Source: Myxosarcina sp. GI1 (lineage in GTDB: Bacteria; Cyanobacteriota; Cyanobacteriia; Cyanobacteriales; Xenococcaceae). Taken from it: a DNA stretch of 64,000 nucleotides. The position numbers and the translations under genes were made by a program. Within the stretch, counting starts at the first letter, position 1, and the number at the start of each line of letters is the position of its first letter. The notes under the pieces were generated by a model, which was given only the letters and a program-made list of their open reading frames with translations, was not told the DNA's origin and did not search any database. The stretch spans positions 1 to 64,000 of the forward strand of contig NZ_JRFE01000006.1 in NCBI RefSeq assembly GCF_000756305.1. The letters run 5' to 3'. Of this stretch, positions 1 to 9,059 are shown piece after piece.

Positions 1-1437
1 AGGAAGATCTAATAGTACACCAAAAGGACTTTGTCTAATTAATTCGTTGGGATTGCCTTCACCACTTTGTTCAAAAGTACTAAAGTCGTAATCGGAGTTG
101 GTATTGCTATTAGGAGCACCGCCGCCTAAAGGGTTTCCTCCGCCAGCACCGTCACCGAAAGGGTTTCCTCCAGCAGTAGAGTCTTCGCCACCCATTGTGG
201 AGCTTTCGCCGCCATCGCCAGGGGCATCGCTGCCACCCATCGTGAGGGCTTCGTCACCTTTGCCTAGTGCAACATTACTAGAACCATTGCCAGCACCGCC
301 ACCAGTACCGCCACTCGGTAAAGAACTCGTACCAGATTCGCTCAAGCTTCCGTAAACCCCATCGATAATATTCTGACCTGCCGAATTGTCATTTCCAGGC
401 AGTTCGCTATCGGCAGATGCTCCAACTACCCCGTCAAAGTCAAAAGTGTAGTTGGAATCGCTAGCAGATTCATCGCTAACCAGGGATACATTGCCGTCTG
501 CATCTGTTTGTAAGTAGCGATCGGCATTACCAGTGATGTTTGAGTTATCTTTGTCTAAGTTAAAGCGGTTGCCGTTTATGCTGTTACCATCGCCAGCAAC
601 GCTATTACTGTTACCAGAGATATTGTTATTGTTACCGCTCGGACGATTGCCGTTGCCATTAACTTCGTTGTTATCTCCTGTGTTCCGATTACCATTACCG
701 TTAGTAACAACATTGTTATCGCCAAAATTCCAGTTGCCGTTTCCAGAAGTGTTGTTACTGCTACCAAAATTCCAGTTACCGTTACCGTTAACAGTGTTTT
801 GATTGCCAGTGGGATTTTTTGCCGTATCTGGTGTTTCATCTTCGCCAACTGGAGCTGGTGTAGTACCACCGCCAGCAAAAATTGGGTTATTGCCACCAAG
901 TGCATCTGCTGGAATACCGCCTTCTTCGCCAACGCCTTGCGGATTGCCACCAGTGAGAGGATTATTTTCCCCTTCAAAAATGGAATTGAAGGGAGTACCG
1001 CTTTCTTTGTTTAGGTTCCAATTACCGTTTCCGTTAGTCTGATTGCCATCACCAAAATTCCAGTTGCCGTTACCTTCAGCTTGGTTGTCATTTCCGTAAA
1101 ACCAGTTACCGTTGCCGTCAGCCTGGTTGTTGCTGCCAGAATTTTCTTCGGAATCGCCAATAAAATTGTTGCCATTACCGTTTTCGGTATTGTCAACACC
1201 AGTATCGATACCACTAAAATCGGCGTTCATCATCGAACCACCTCCACCAAACGAATTCTTTTCAACGCCGTCGGCAGTCTCATCAGCAACGTCATCGCTG
1301 TCAGTAAAAGGGCTACCGTCGGTATTGGGGTTGAAGGAATCGAAGGGATTATTGCTGTTGCTTTCAGGAGTGCTATCGCCTCCAGCACTCGGAACCGATG
1401 TTGGTTCGTTTATCGATCCGTTTAATGTTTCTTCCAT
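1..1437 (-). CDS. Asn/Gly-rich repeat protein, 3' partial at left edge
   Basis: The minus-strand frame opens at the ATG at 1437 and stays open to base 1, giving 479 codons with no stop, so the C-terminus lies outside the window. No family is recognised. The first 60 residues are acidic and Ser/Asn/Pro-rich with no signal peptide. Roughly residues 100-290 carry imperfect 12-14 residue repeats built on GNGNWNFG followed by D/S, with N at the repeat boundaries, in two blocks separated by a less repetitive segment. The visible end is Gly-rich with GGN and MGG motifs. The composition suggests a secreted or surface low-complexity protein, but that is inference. It is divergent from the trp cluster across 750 bp. 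Unbroken reading through a repeat of this length argues for a real gene. Confidence 0.7.
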   Translation of the reverse strand, partial: MEETLNGSINEPTSVPSAGGDSTPESNSNNPFDSFNPNTDGSPFTDSDDVADETADGVEKNSFGGGGSMMNADFSGIDTGVDNTENGNGNNFIGDSEENSGSNNQADGNGNWFYGNDNQAEGNGNWNFGDGNQTNGNGNWNLNKESGTPFNSIFEGENNPLTGGNPQGVGEEGGIPADALGGNNPIFAGGGTTPAPVGEDETPDTAKNPTGNQNTVNGNGNWNFGSSNNTSGNGNWNFGDNNVVTNGNGNRNTGDNNEVNGNGNRPSGNNNNISGNSNSVAGDGNSINGNRFNLDKDNSNITGNADRYLQTDADGNVSLVSDESASDSNYTFDFDGVVGASADSELPGNDNSAGQNIIDGVYGSLSESGTSSLPSGGTGGGAGNGSSNVALGKGDEALTMGGSDAPGDGGESSTMGGEDSTAGGNPFGDGAGGGNPLGGGAPNSNTNSDYDFSTFEQSGEGNPNELIRQSPFGVLLDLP

Positions 1438-2188
1438 AAGAAGTTTGAATTAAATGCCTGTATAAATAATCTTCAAAAAAAGCGATCGAGTTCCTGCCGA
1501 TGCTAATTGCACCTCGCCGCACTGACAAAATGGCAAAACGCGATGGTTATGTCGATCGCGTAGCGAAGCCATTCCGTAGGCTTATCGTCCGAATATCTGT
1601 AAATACGACTGTGCGATCGGTAGCAGGTGACTACAAGCACTCTTTAGTTAAAAGCTCATTAACCCTGATTTTTCGTAAGTCAAGAATTTATCAGAACAAT
1701 GACAATTTTGCTTCACAAGCAGCTTAAAAAATCTTATGTGAGGAAACAATGAATAATCTTTTGATTGAGATTTCTATTGTTTTGATTATTTGTATATAGC
1801 TTAAGCAATAAAAAACAGCAAAAATTATTGCTGCCTTATGTTGGATTTTGTGTTTTGCCGATATTAATTTGTTACAGAATGATAGAAATTTAAAAAATAA
1901 ATCGCGCTTCTACCTAAAGACAGATTTTTGTTAGATAAATCAAATGAAATTTAAAAAATAAAACGTATCTAGCGATACAGAAGTTATAAAGCAACAAAAT
2001 TGCCAACCCACCCTAAAGATTGTTCATTGAAGTGAATCTAAACTAATTGTTAAGTTGCAAGATATCTGCATTTGTCATTACTTTACTTTTGCAGTAACTG
2101 AAATGAATTTATCAATTCTACTCTAGTACTTCGGCTCTTGTAAAAAAACAATTGTCTTTAGGTCTTCATAACAGTATTAAAATTTTCT
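1438..2188. other. Divergent intergenic region upstream of the trp cluster
   Basis: A 750 bp AT-rich gap between the minus-strand repeat protein and trpEG. It holds a short palindromic interspersed sequence around 1540-1585 (GTCGATCGCGTAGCGAAGCC type), common in cyanobacterial genomes. No convincing leader peptide with Trp codons, riboswitch or attenuator was seen. It presumably carries the promoters of both flanking genes. Confidence 0.5.
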
Positions 2189-4393
2189 ATGAATTTAAAA
2201 TCCCATTGCTACACGACCCAAGGCGGCATTAATGTTTCTCGCTCTGCTGTTGAGATGCAAATGGACGATGCGATAGAATCCGTTCTCTCGTGTCTGGATT
2301 CTCAACGGGGAGGATTGTTAGCTAGTAGCTATGAATATCCTGGACGCTATAAACGGTGGGCAATTGGATTTGTCAATCCGCCCTTAGAACTGGCAACGCG
2401 AGATCGCAACTTTACCTTGAAAGCTCTTAACGAACGCGGCAGAGTTCTTTTGCCCTATTTAGCAGAGCGGCTTTATCTGCATCCGCAGCTTCAAGAGGTT
2501 TCAGTAGAAGAAGACCGTATTTTGGGTTCGATCGAGCAGGCAACTAAGTTTTTTGCCGAAGAGGAACGAAGTAAGCAACCTTCTGTGTTTAGTATTGTCC
2601 GCGAAATTTCTCAAGCCTTCTACAGCCATGAAGACGAGAATCTGGGTCTTTATGGAGCCTTTAGCTACGATTTAGTCTTTCAATTCGAGACGGTTGCCAA
2701 ACATCGCGATCGCCCTGCCGATGGGCGAGATTTACTGCTATATCTGCCTGACGAGCTATTTGTTGTAGACTACTATCTTCAACAAACCTACCGATATCAG
2801 TACGAGTTTGCAACCAAACACGGTAGTACTCAAGGAATACCTCGTACTGGTGAGTTTATCGACTATCGAGGAAAGCGGTTAACCCCCGAACAAGAATCGG
2901 ATTGCGTACCTGGGGAGTACGCTGAGAAGGTGAAAGAAGCTTTAGAATACTTCCGTCGTGGCGATCTATTTGAAGTCGTTCCGAGTCAAAACTTTTATAG
3001 TGCCTGCGTAGCCTCGCCTACAGATTTATTCCGTACTTTACAGCAAATCAATCCAAGTCCTTACGGCTTCTTGCTCAATTTGGGGGGAGAATACTTAATT
3101 GGTGCTTCTCCAGAAATGTTTGTGCGGGTAGAGGACAAATGCGTAGAAACCTGCCCGATTAGCGGTACAATTGCTCGCGGTTCCGATGCGATTGGCGATG
3201 CGGCTCAGATCTTTCAACTGCTCAACTCTCATAAAGACGCAGCCGAGCTAACGATGTGTACTGACGTAGACCGCAACGACAAATCGCGGATCTGTGAGCC
3301 AGGATCGGTACAAGTAACTGGTCGTCGTCTGATAGAGATGTACAGCCACCTGATTCACACCGTCGATCGCGTCGAAGGAATTCTTCGTCCTGAGTTCGAT
3401 GCCCTGGATGCTTTTCTAACCCACACCTGGGCTGTCACTGTTACAGGCGCACCCAAACGCTCTGCCATGCAGTTTATTGAGAAACACGAACACAGCTCTC
3501 GACGTTGGTATGGCGGGGCTGTAGGCTATTTAGCTTTTAATGGCGATATGAATACAGGTCTAACCCTACGGACAATACGGCTTAAAGATTCAATTGCCGA
3601 AGTGCGGGTGGGAGCAACTGTTCTGTATGACTCAGATCCCGATGCTGAAGAACAGGAAACCCTGACCAAAGCGGCTGCGCTGTTTCAGACCCTTAACGAG
3701 GCCGGTCAGATTTACGAAACTGGAAAAATGACCAAAGCCAATATTAGTAGTGAATCCCCTCAGTCTTTAGTTCAAAAGCGAGTGCTGCTGATCGACTACG
3801 AAGACTCGTTCGTACACACTTTAGCTAACTACCTGCGTCAAGCTGGGGCGATTGTTACTACCCTGCGTCACGGTTTTCCCGAATCAGTGTTCGATCGCGA
3901 AACTTTCGATCTTGTCGTTTTCTCGCCTGGTCCTGGCAAACCAAGTGACTTTGGCGTTCCCGAAACCGTCATGAGCTGCGTCCGTCGCGAACTGCCAATT
4001 TTCGGCGTTTGTTTGGGTCTACAAGGCATTGTTGAAGCGTTTGGAGGCGAACTGGATATTCTAGATTATCCCCAGCACGGCAAGACATCTCTTATTGACA
4101 TTGTTGAAGATTCGCCACTTTTTGACAACGTTCCCAAGTCTTTTGAGGTCGGTCGATATCACTCGCTGTTTGCCAAAAAAGACCGTTTGCCAGACCAACT
4201 AAAAATAACAGCAATGTCGGAAGATGGCGTAATTATGGCAATCGAACACCAAACTCAGGCGATCGCCGCCGTTCAGTTCCACCCAGAGTCGATTATGACC
4301 CTGGCAAATGGAGTTGGCTTGTCAATTATTGAGAACGTGATTCAAAACTACGCTAAATCCATACCAACCAAGGCGGCTGTATCTGTTGCCTAA
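2189..4393 (+). CDS. trpEG: Anthranilate synthase, fused TrpE-TrpG
   Basis: A 734-residue fusion that makes anthranilate from chorismate and glutamine, the first step of tryptophan synthesis. Residues about 1-515 are the chorismate-binding TrpE part (GASPEMF, GTIARG, TGAPKR, then VGATVLYDSD). Residues about 535-734 are the glutamine amidotransferase with nucleophile Cys608 in GVCLGLQ and the His/Glu pair in FHPES. Length and order match the fused enzymes of rhizobia and some heterocystous cyanobacteria. The usual LLES tryptophan-binding element of TrpE is replaced by LLASSYEYPGRY, typical of this fused branch. The N-terminal TQGG stretch supports the first ATG, although no Shine-Dalgarno is visible. 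A separate stand-alone trpE lies at 60053-61588, so this copy looks like a specialised second enzyme. Confidence 0.95.
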   Translation: MNLKSHCYTTQGGINVSRSAVEMQMDDAIESVLSCLDSQRGGLLASSYEYPGRYKRWAIGFVNPPLELATRDRNFTLKALNERGRVLLPYLAERLYLHPQLQEVSVEEDRILGSIEQATKFFAEEERSKQPSVFSIVREISQAFYSHEDENLGLYGAFSYDLVFQFETVAKHRDRPADGRDLLLYLPDELFVVDYYLQQTYRYQYEFATKHGSTQGIPRTGEFIDYRGKRLTPEQESDCVPGEYAEKVKEALEYFRRGDLFEVVPSQNFYSACVASPTDLFRTLQQINPSPYGFLLNLGGEYLIGASPEMFVRVEDKCVETCPISGTIARGSDAIGDAAQIFQLLNSHKDAAELTMCTDVDRNDKSRICEPGSVQVTGRRLIEMYSHLIHTVDRVEGILRPEFDALDAFLTHTWAVTVTGAPKRSAMQFIEKHEHSSRRWYGGAVGYLAFNGDMNTGLTLRTIRLKDSIAEVRVGATVLYDSDPDAEEQETLTKAAALFQTLNEAGQIYETGKMTKANISSESPQSLVQKRVLLIDYEDSFVHTLANYLRQAGAIVTTLRHGFPESVFDRETFDLVVFSPGPGKPSDFGVPETVMSCVRRELPIFGVCLGLQGIVEAFGGELDILDYPQHGKTSLIDIVEDSPLFDNVPKSFEVGRYHSLFAKKDRLPDQLKITAMSEDGVIMAIEHQTQAIAAVQFHPESIMTLANGVGLSIIENVIQNYAKSIPTKAAVSVA

Positions 4394-4397
4394 TTCA

Positions 4398-4440
4398 ACA
4401 ATGAACAATGAGCAACGAATATTGAACATTGAAAAAATGC
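4398..4440. repeat. Degenerate CAATGAA/GAGCAA heptamer repeat
   Basis: Directly after the trpEG stop lie several imperfect heptamers of the CAATGAA / CAATGAG / TTGAACA type. The same family occurs at 6610-6665, 8952-9048, 16995-17079 and 41321-41352. It resembles the short tandemly repeated heptamers known in cyanobacteria. Confidence 0.6.
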
Positions 4441-4515
4441 AAAATGCTAAATAGTTGAATGAAACGATCGAATCGCGTCACATCCTCGGAAAATAAGAGT
4501 TAACTAATCGTACCA

Positions 4516-5337
4516 ATGACTTCAATTTCTCAACGCTTTCAAATATTGCGATCGCGCCAGCAGTGCGCTCTTATTCCTTTTATCACGGCAGGAGATCCAG
4601 ACCTGGAAACGACAGCAGAGGCACTACAGGTACTGGATCGTAACGGTGCCGATGCGATCGAGTTGGGGGTTCCCTACTCAGACCCCCTAGCCGATGGACC
4701 CGTGATTCAAGCGGCGGCTACCCGCGCTCTAAAAAAAGGGGTTAATCTCGATCGGGTGCTAAAACTGGTAGATTCTGTTAGTCCCGACCTACAGGCACCG
4801 ATAATTCTCTTTACTTACTACAACCCAATTCTGAACCGAGGCATCAAGCCGTTTATGGAGCGAATCTCCCAGGTGGGAGTGCGAGGACTAGTGGTTCCCG
4901 ATCTCCCTGTCGATGAGTCTGACGAACTGTTAGAAACGGCTGCCAGCGTTGGCGTTGAAGTTATATTGTTGGTCGCTCCCACTTCTTCTAAGGAGCGGAT
5001 TGAAAAGATTGCCCAAAAGTCTCAAGGATTTATCTATTTAGTAAGCGTTACGGGCGTTACGGGCGTGCGATCGCAAGTTCAGGGACGGGTTAAAAATTTA
5101 CTAGAGCAGATGCGCCAAATGACTGATAAACCCATCGGCGTTGGCTTTGGTATCTCTGGTAGCGAACAGGCTCGTCAGGTAAAAGACTGGGGAGCCGATG
5201 GGGTCATTGCTGGTAGTGCTTTTGTCAAACGGTTGACTCAGGGGACACCAACTGAGGGATTGCAGGCGATCGAGTCTTTCTGTCGAGAACTAAAAGAGGC
5301 GATCGCGTCAGTAGAAGAAAAAGCCATTTCAGTTTAG
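4516..5337 (+). CDS. trpA: Tryptophan synthase alpha chain
   Basis: A 273-residue TIM barrel that cleaves indole-3-glycerol phosphate to indole, passed to TrpB. The family signature [15 protein letters not shown] carries the catalytic Glu and Asp, and the phosphate-binding GFGIS and GVIAGSAFV segments are intact. Length is normal. It lies 122 bp after trpEG and 51 bp before trpB on the same strand, consistent with one transcription unit. No trpC (indole-3-glycerol phosphate synthase) separates it from trpEG, so its substrate must come from a gene elsewhere. Confidence 0.96.
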   Translation: MTSISQRFQILRSRQQCALIPFITAGDPDLETTAEALQVLDRNGADAIELGVPYSDPLADGPVIQAAATRALKKGVNLDRVLKLVDSVSPDLQAPIILFTYYNPILNRGIKPFMERISQVGVRGLVVPDLPVDESDELLETAASVGVEVILLVAPTSSKERIEKIAQKSQGFIYLVSVTGVTGVRSQVQGRVKNLLEQMRQMTDKPIGVGFGISGSEQARQVKDWGADGVIAGSAFVKRLTQGTPTEGLQAIESFCRELKEAIASVEEKAISV

Positions 5338-5388
5338 TACCGCTACACGGAAGTAATAGGTAATAAGTATAAATTTAGAAAGTAAACA

Positions 5389-6624
5389 ATGGTCAGTACG
5401 CAAGATATTCAAACAACACAATCCCGTCCCGATCCGATGGGTCGATTTGGACGGTTCGGTGGCAAGTACGTGCCAGAAACTCTGATGCCTGCTCTTGCCG
5501 AGCTAGAAACTGCTTTTAAGCAGTATCGCGACGAACCAGGCTTTCAAGCAGAATTACAAAATTTGCTGCGAGATTACGTCGGTCGTCCCAGTCCTCTCTA
5601 CTTTGCCCAGCGACTCACCGCTCACTACACTAAACCAGACGGTAGCGGACCACAAATCTATCTCAAGCGCGAAGACTTAAACCACACGGGCGCGCACAAG
5701 ATCAACAATGCCATAGCTCAGGTGCTTCTCGCCAAGCGTATGGGCAAACAGCGCATTATTGCCGAAACGGGAGCGGGACAGCACGGAGTAGCTACCGCTA
5801 CCGCCTGTGCTCGCTTTGGGTTAGAGTGTATCGTCTACATGGGCATCCACGACATGGAACGCCAGGCACTCAACGTATTTCGCATGAAGCTAATGGGCGC
5901 GACCGTTGCTCCTGTAGAGGCAGGGACGGGAACCCTTAAGGATGCTACTTCAGAAGCAATCCGCGACTGGGTAACAAACGTAGAGAACACACACTACATT
6001 CTGGGCTCTGTTGCTGGACCGCACCCCTATCCCCAGCTAGTTCGAGATTTTCACGCCCCGATCGGTACGGAAACCCGCGCTCAGGCGAAAGAAAAATGGG
6101 ACGGACTGCCAGACATTCTATTAGCCTGCGTCGGCGGCGGTTCCAATGCGATCGGACTCTTTCACGAGTTTGTTAACGAACCGTCAGTGCGTCTCATTGG
6201 CGTTGAGGCAGCAGGGGAAGGCGTTGAAACTGAAAAGCACGCCGCTACCTTAACCAGAGGACGAGTTGGCGTTTTGCATGGTGCTATGAGCTACCTACTA
6301 CAAAGCGATGAGGGGCAGGTAATCGAGGCGCATTCAATTAGTGCTGGACTAGATTACCCAGGCGTTGGACCAGAACATAGTTATTTAAAAGATAGCGGAC
6401 GCGCTAAGTACTATAGCGTTACCGACAAACAGGCTCTAGAAGCTTTTGAACGCTTGTCTAAATTAGAGGGAATTATTCCAGCTTTAGAAACGGCTCACGC
6501 CTTTGCTTATCTAGAAACTCTCTGTCCGCAGTTAGAAGGAAATCCTCGAATTGTAATTAACTGTTCGGGACGCGGGGACAAAGACGTACAGACTGTTGCT
6601 AAATTCTGGAACAGTGAACAATGA
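5389..6624 (+). CDS. trpB: Tryptophan synthase beta chain
   Basis: A 411-residue PLP enzyme that condenses indole with serine to give tryptophan, working as the alpha2-beta2 complex. The PLP lysine lies in [10 protein letters not shown], the glycine-rich phosphate loop is GGGSNAIG, and the start [15 protein letters not shown] is typical of TrpB1. It directly follows trpA. The last residues (Asn-Ser-Glu-Gln) and the stop are encoded by the start of a CAATGAA-type heptamer repeat that fills the gap to trpD, so the repeat has replaced or added the original C-terminus. Confidence 0.97.
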   Translation: MVSTQDIQTTQSRPDPMGRFGRFGGKYVPETLMPALAELETAFKQYRDEPGFQAELQNLLRDYVGRPSPLYFAQRLTAHYTKPDGSGPQIYLKREDLNHTGAHKINNAIAQVLLAKRMGKQRIIAETGAGQHGVATATACARFGLECIVYMGIHDMERQALNVFRMKLMGATVAPVEAGTGTLKDATSEAIRDWVTNVENTHYILGSVAGPHPYPQLVRDFHAPIGTETRAQAKEKWDGLPDILLACVGGGSNAIGLFHEFVNEPSVRLIGVEAAGEGVETEKHAATLTRGRVGVLHGAMSYLLQSDEGQVIEAHSISAGLDYPGVGPEHSYLKDSGRAKYYSVTDKQALEAFERLSKLEGIIPALETAHAFAYLETLCPQLEGNPRIVINCSGRGDKDVQTVAKFWNSEQ

Positions 6625-6665
6625 ACATTGAGCAATGAACAATGAGCAGTGAACAATGATAAATG
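6610..6665. repeat. CAATGAA-type heptamer repeat spanning the trpB stop
   Basis: About eight imperfect heptamers (GTGAACA, ATGAACA, TTGAGCA, ATGAACA, ATGAGCA and variants) run from the last trpB codons to just before the trpD start. The TGA stop of trpB lies inside the repeat. The array leaves no visible ribosome binding site for trpD. Confidence 0.7.
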
Positions 6666-6669
6666 AATT

Positions 6670-7752
6670 ATGGTAGAAACTCCCGTTGCCCAAAAGCAAT
6701 CATCAACGTCTGTCTCCTTCCTCTGGTCGAGTTTGCTGCAACAATTGCTAGCTGGACAATCGCTTTCGGTTGACCAAGCGACTGATTTGATGCAGGGCTG
6801 GCTGACAGAATCAATTCCTCCCGTCCTATCGGGGGCTATTCTAGCGGCGTTTCAGGCAAAAGATGTATCGGATCGAGAACTGATAGGCATGGTTCGGGTT
6901 TTGCAGTCTCAATCAGTACAACTCCAAGACTTTTTAACAAATACTTCAACCCTAATCGATACCTGCGGTACTGGAGGAGATGGAGCATCAACCTTTAATA
7001 TTTCTACAGCGGTTGCTTTTGTAGCGGCTGCGACTGGGCTGAAGGTAGCCAAACACGGCAATCGCTCCGCGTCGAGTCAAACTGGTTCGGCAGATGTCCT
7101 AGAAGCTCTGGGAGTGAATCTGAGGGCGGAACCAACCAAGGTTCAGAGGGCAGTGAACGAGGTCGGCATTACTTTTCTGTTTGCTCCTGGCTGGCATCCT
7201 GCCCTGAAAGCCGTTGCTACCCTGCGAAAAACCCTCAAAATACGCACGATTTTTAATTTGCTTGGTCCCCTCGTCAATCCTTTACAGCCTACGGGACAAG
7301 TAATTGGAGTAAGCGATCCTACATTAATAAAAACTTTTGCCGAAGTTTTATCTCAATTGGGAACTAGAGCGGTCGTCGTTCGCGCCCGAGAAGGATTAGA
7401 TGAGGCAGGATTGGCAGATATTAACGATTTGGCGATCGCCAGCGACAAGGTGAGCTTAATTGAATTAAACCCCAAAGAACTTGGCATTAAAACTGCTCCT
7501 ACGTCTGCACTACGAGGTGGCAACGTGCGAGAAAATGCAGATATTTTAAGGGCGGTGCTTCAAGGTAGCGGCACTCAGGCACAGCAAGATGTCGTTGCTT
7601 TAAACGCTGCTTTAGCACTTTTTGTTGGCGAAGCCATTGGCGAAGAACCTAGTCTCGATAATTTTGCACGGGGTTTTGCCCTGGCTAGAGAAGTGCTGCA
7701 AAGCGGAGAAGCCTGGAGAAAGTTAGAAGAACTGGCTCAATTTCTTCGGTAG
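6670..7752 (+). CDS. trpD: Anthranilate phosphoribosyltransferase
   Basis: A 360-residue enzyme that joins anthranilate and PRPP to phosphoribosyl-anthranilate, the second step of the pathway. The diagnostic glycine loop DTCGTGGDG (PRPP binding), the KHGNRS segment with the anthranilate-contacting residues, and NLLGPLVNP are all present. The first ~20 residues are variable. It sits 45 bp after trpB. No TrpF (phosphoribosylanthranilate isomerase) is present in the window, so the next step must be supplied by a gene elsewhere. Confidence 0.96.
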   Translation: MVETPVAQKQSSTSVSFLWSSLLQQLLAGQSLSVDQATDLMQGWLTESIPPVLSGAILAAFQAKDVSDRELIGMVRVLQSQSVQLQDFLTNTSTLIDTCGTGGDGASTFNISTAVAFVAAATGLKVAKHGNRSASSQTGSADVLEALGVNLRAEPTKVQRAVNEVGITFLFAPGWHPALKAVATLRKTLKIRTIFNLLGPLVNPLQPTGQVIGVSDPTLIKTFAEVLSQLGTRAVVVRAREGLDEAGLADINDLAIASDKVSLIELNPKELGIKTAPTSALRGGNVRENADILRAVLQGSGTQAQQDVVALNAALALFVGEAIGEEPSLDNFARGFALAREVLQSGEAWRKLEELAQFLR

Positions 7753-7877
7753 CGGTGTGTTCCCCTAAAGAATTCTTTAGTTGCTCATGAGAAAAAGCTA
7801 AGAAAACAAATTATATCAATAGATTGAAGTGGGTTAAAGCCACTGTACATAACCAATAAACCAAGAGGAATCTAAAC

Positions 7878-8939
7878 ATGATCGTTGTTGTTAAATCTGG
7901 TACGCCAGAACAAGAAATCAATCGAATTTGCTTAGAGCTGAGTACCACCTGGAGGATAACTCCAGAAAAAATCGCTGGCAAGCATAAAGTCGTCATTGGC
8001 ATGATTGGCGATACGGCGGATCTCGACCCGCTACTGGTGCAAGAAGTAAGTCCTTGGATAGAACAAGTTCTGCGAGTCGAAAAACCCTTCAAGCGAGTCA
8101 GCCGAGAATATCGTCACGGCGAGGCGAGTGAAGTTACTGTGTCTACGCCCAACGGTGCTGTTACCTTTGGGGAGAATCAACCCGTTGTACTAATAGCTGG
8201 TCCCTGCTCGGTAGAAAACGAGACGATGATTGTAGAAACGGCACAGCGAGTCAAGGCAGCAGGAGCTAAGTTCCTTCGCGGTGGAGCTTACAAGCCTCGT
8301 ACGTCGCCTTACTCCTTCCAGGGTCACGGCGAAAGTGCCTTGGCATTACTGGCTGCAGCGCGAGAAGCGACGGGACTGGGAATAATTACCGAGGTAATGG
8401 ATACAGCCGATCTCGACAAGGTCGCAGAGATAGCCGACATTCTGCAAATTGGTGCCAGAAATATGCAGAACTTCTCGCTACTTAAAAAGGTAGGAGCGCA
8501 AGATAAACCAGTAATGCTCAAGCGCGGTATGGCTGCCACCATCGATGACTGGCTGATGGCTGCTGAATACATTCTGGCTGCTGGTAATACCAACGTCATT
8601 TTATGCGAGCGCGGTATTCGCACTTTCGATCGCAGCTATACTCGCAATACTTTAGATCTTTCTGTCGTGCCAGTACTGCGCTCTTTAACTCACCTGCCAA
8701 TCGCGATCGATCCCAGCCACGGTACGGGGGTATGTGCGTTAGTTCCGACGATGGCAAAAGGGGCGATCGCTGTGGGAACAGATGCTCTGATGATTGAGGT
8801 TCACCCCAACCCTGCTAAAGCTCTGTCTGACGGACCCCAATGTCTGACTCCCGAACGCTTCGAGCGTCTGTCTCAGGAACTGGCTATTGTTGCTAAAGCG
8901 GTAGGTCGCTGGCAACAACCTGCCATAGCGCATGTTTAA
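7878..8939 (+). CDS. aroF: 3-deoxy-7-phosphoheptulonate synthase (DAHP synthase, type I-beta)
   Basis: A 353-residue enzyme that condenses erythrose-4-phosphate and PEP, committing carbon to the shikimate pathway. Residues 1 to about 70 form the ferredoxin-like N-terminal domain known from the Thermotoga/Bacillus class. The barrel follows with [31 protein letters not shown] and IDPSHGTG, including the Cys and His metal ligands. The start is supported by AGAGGA nine bases before the ATG. Placing the committing enzyme in the same strand run as trp and tyrA genes suggests the cluster is built to raise total aromatic flux rather than only tryptophan. Confidence 0.95.
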   Translation: MIVVVKSGTPEQEINRICLELSTTWRITPEKIAGKHKVVIGMIGDTADLDPLLVQEVSPWIEQVLRVEKPFKRVSREYRHGEASEVTVSTPNGAVTFGENQPVVLIAGPCSVENETMIVETAQRVKAAGAKFLRGGAYKPRTSPYSFQGHGESALALLAAAREATGLGIITEVMDTADLDKVAEIADILQIGARNMQNFSLLKKVGAQDKPVMLKRGMAATIDDWLMAAEYILAAGNTNVILCERGIRTFDRSYTRNTLDLSVVPVLRSLTHLPIAIDPSHGTGVCALVPTMAKGAIAVGTDALMIEVHPNPAKALSDGPQCLTPERFERLSQELAIVAKAVGRWQQPAIAHV

Positions 8940-8951
8940 TATTTTTGAGCA

Positions 8952-9048
8952 ATTAATTATTAGCGAACAGTTATCAGCGAGCAGTAAATTGTTCCCTGCT
9001 ACTTGTTTTCTGTCAATTGTTCGGTGCTCATTGTTCACTGTTCAAAAG
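8952..9048. repeat. Degenerate heptamer repeat between aroF and tyrA
   Basis: Imperfect heptamers related to GAACAGT / TTGTTCx / TGCTCAT fill the gap, first in one orientation and then in the inverted one. They allow a long hairpin in the transcript between aroF and tyrA. This is the same family as at 4398, 6610 and 17031. Confidence 0.5.
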
Positions 9049-9059
9049 AGGTAATTTCA

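Noticed and set aside
576-1425. Several overlapping frames in the first 1.4 kb
   Set aside because: They are antisense or shifted shadows of the stop-free Asn/Gly-rich minus-strand gene that reads off the left edge.
1500-1727. 75-codon plus-strand frame upstream of trpEG
   Set aside because: It runs through a common palindromic interspersed repeat and has no ribosome site or recognisable product.
2040-2188. Possible tryptophan attenuator upstream of trpEG
   Set aside because: No short leader frame with consecutive Trp codons and no mutually exclusive hairpins ending in a T run were found.
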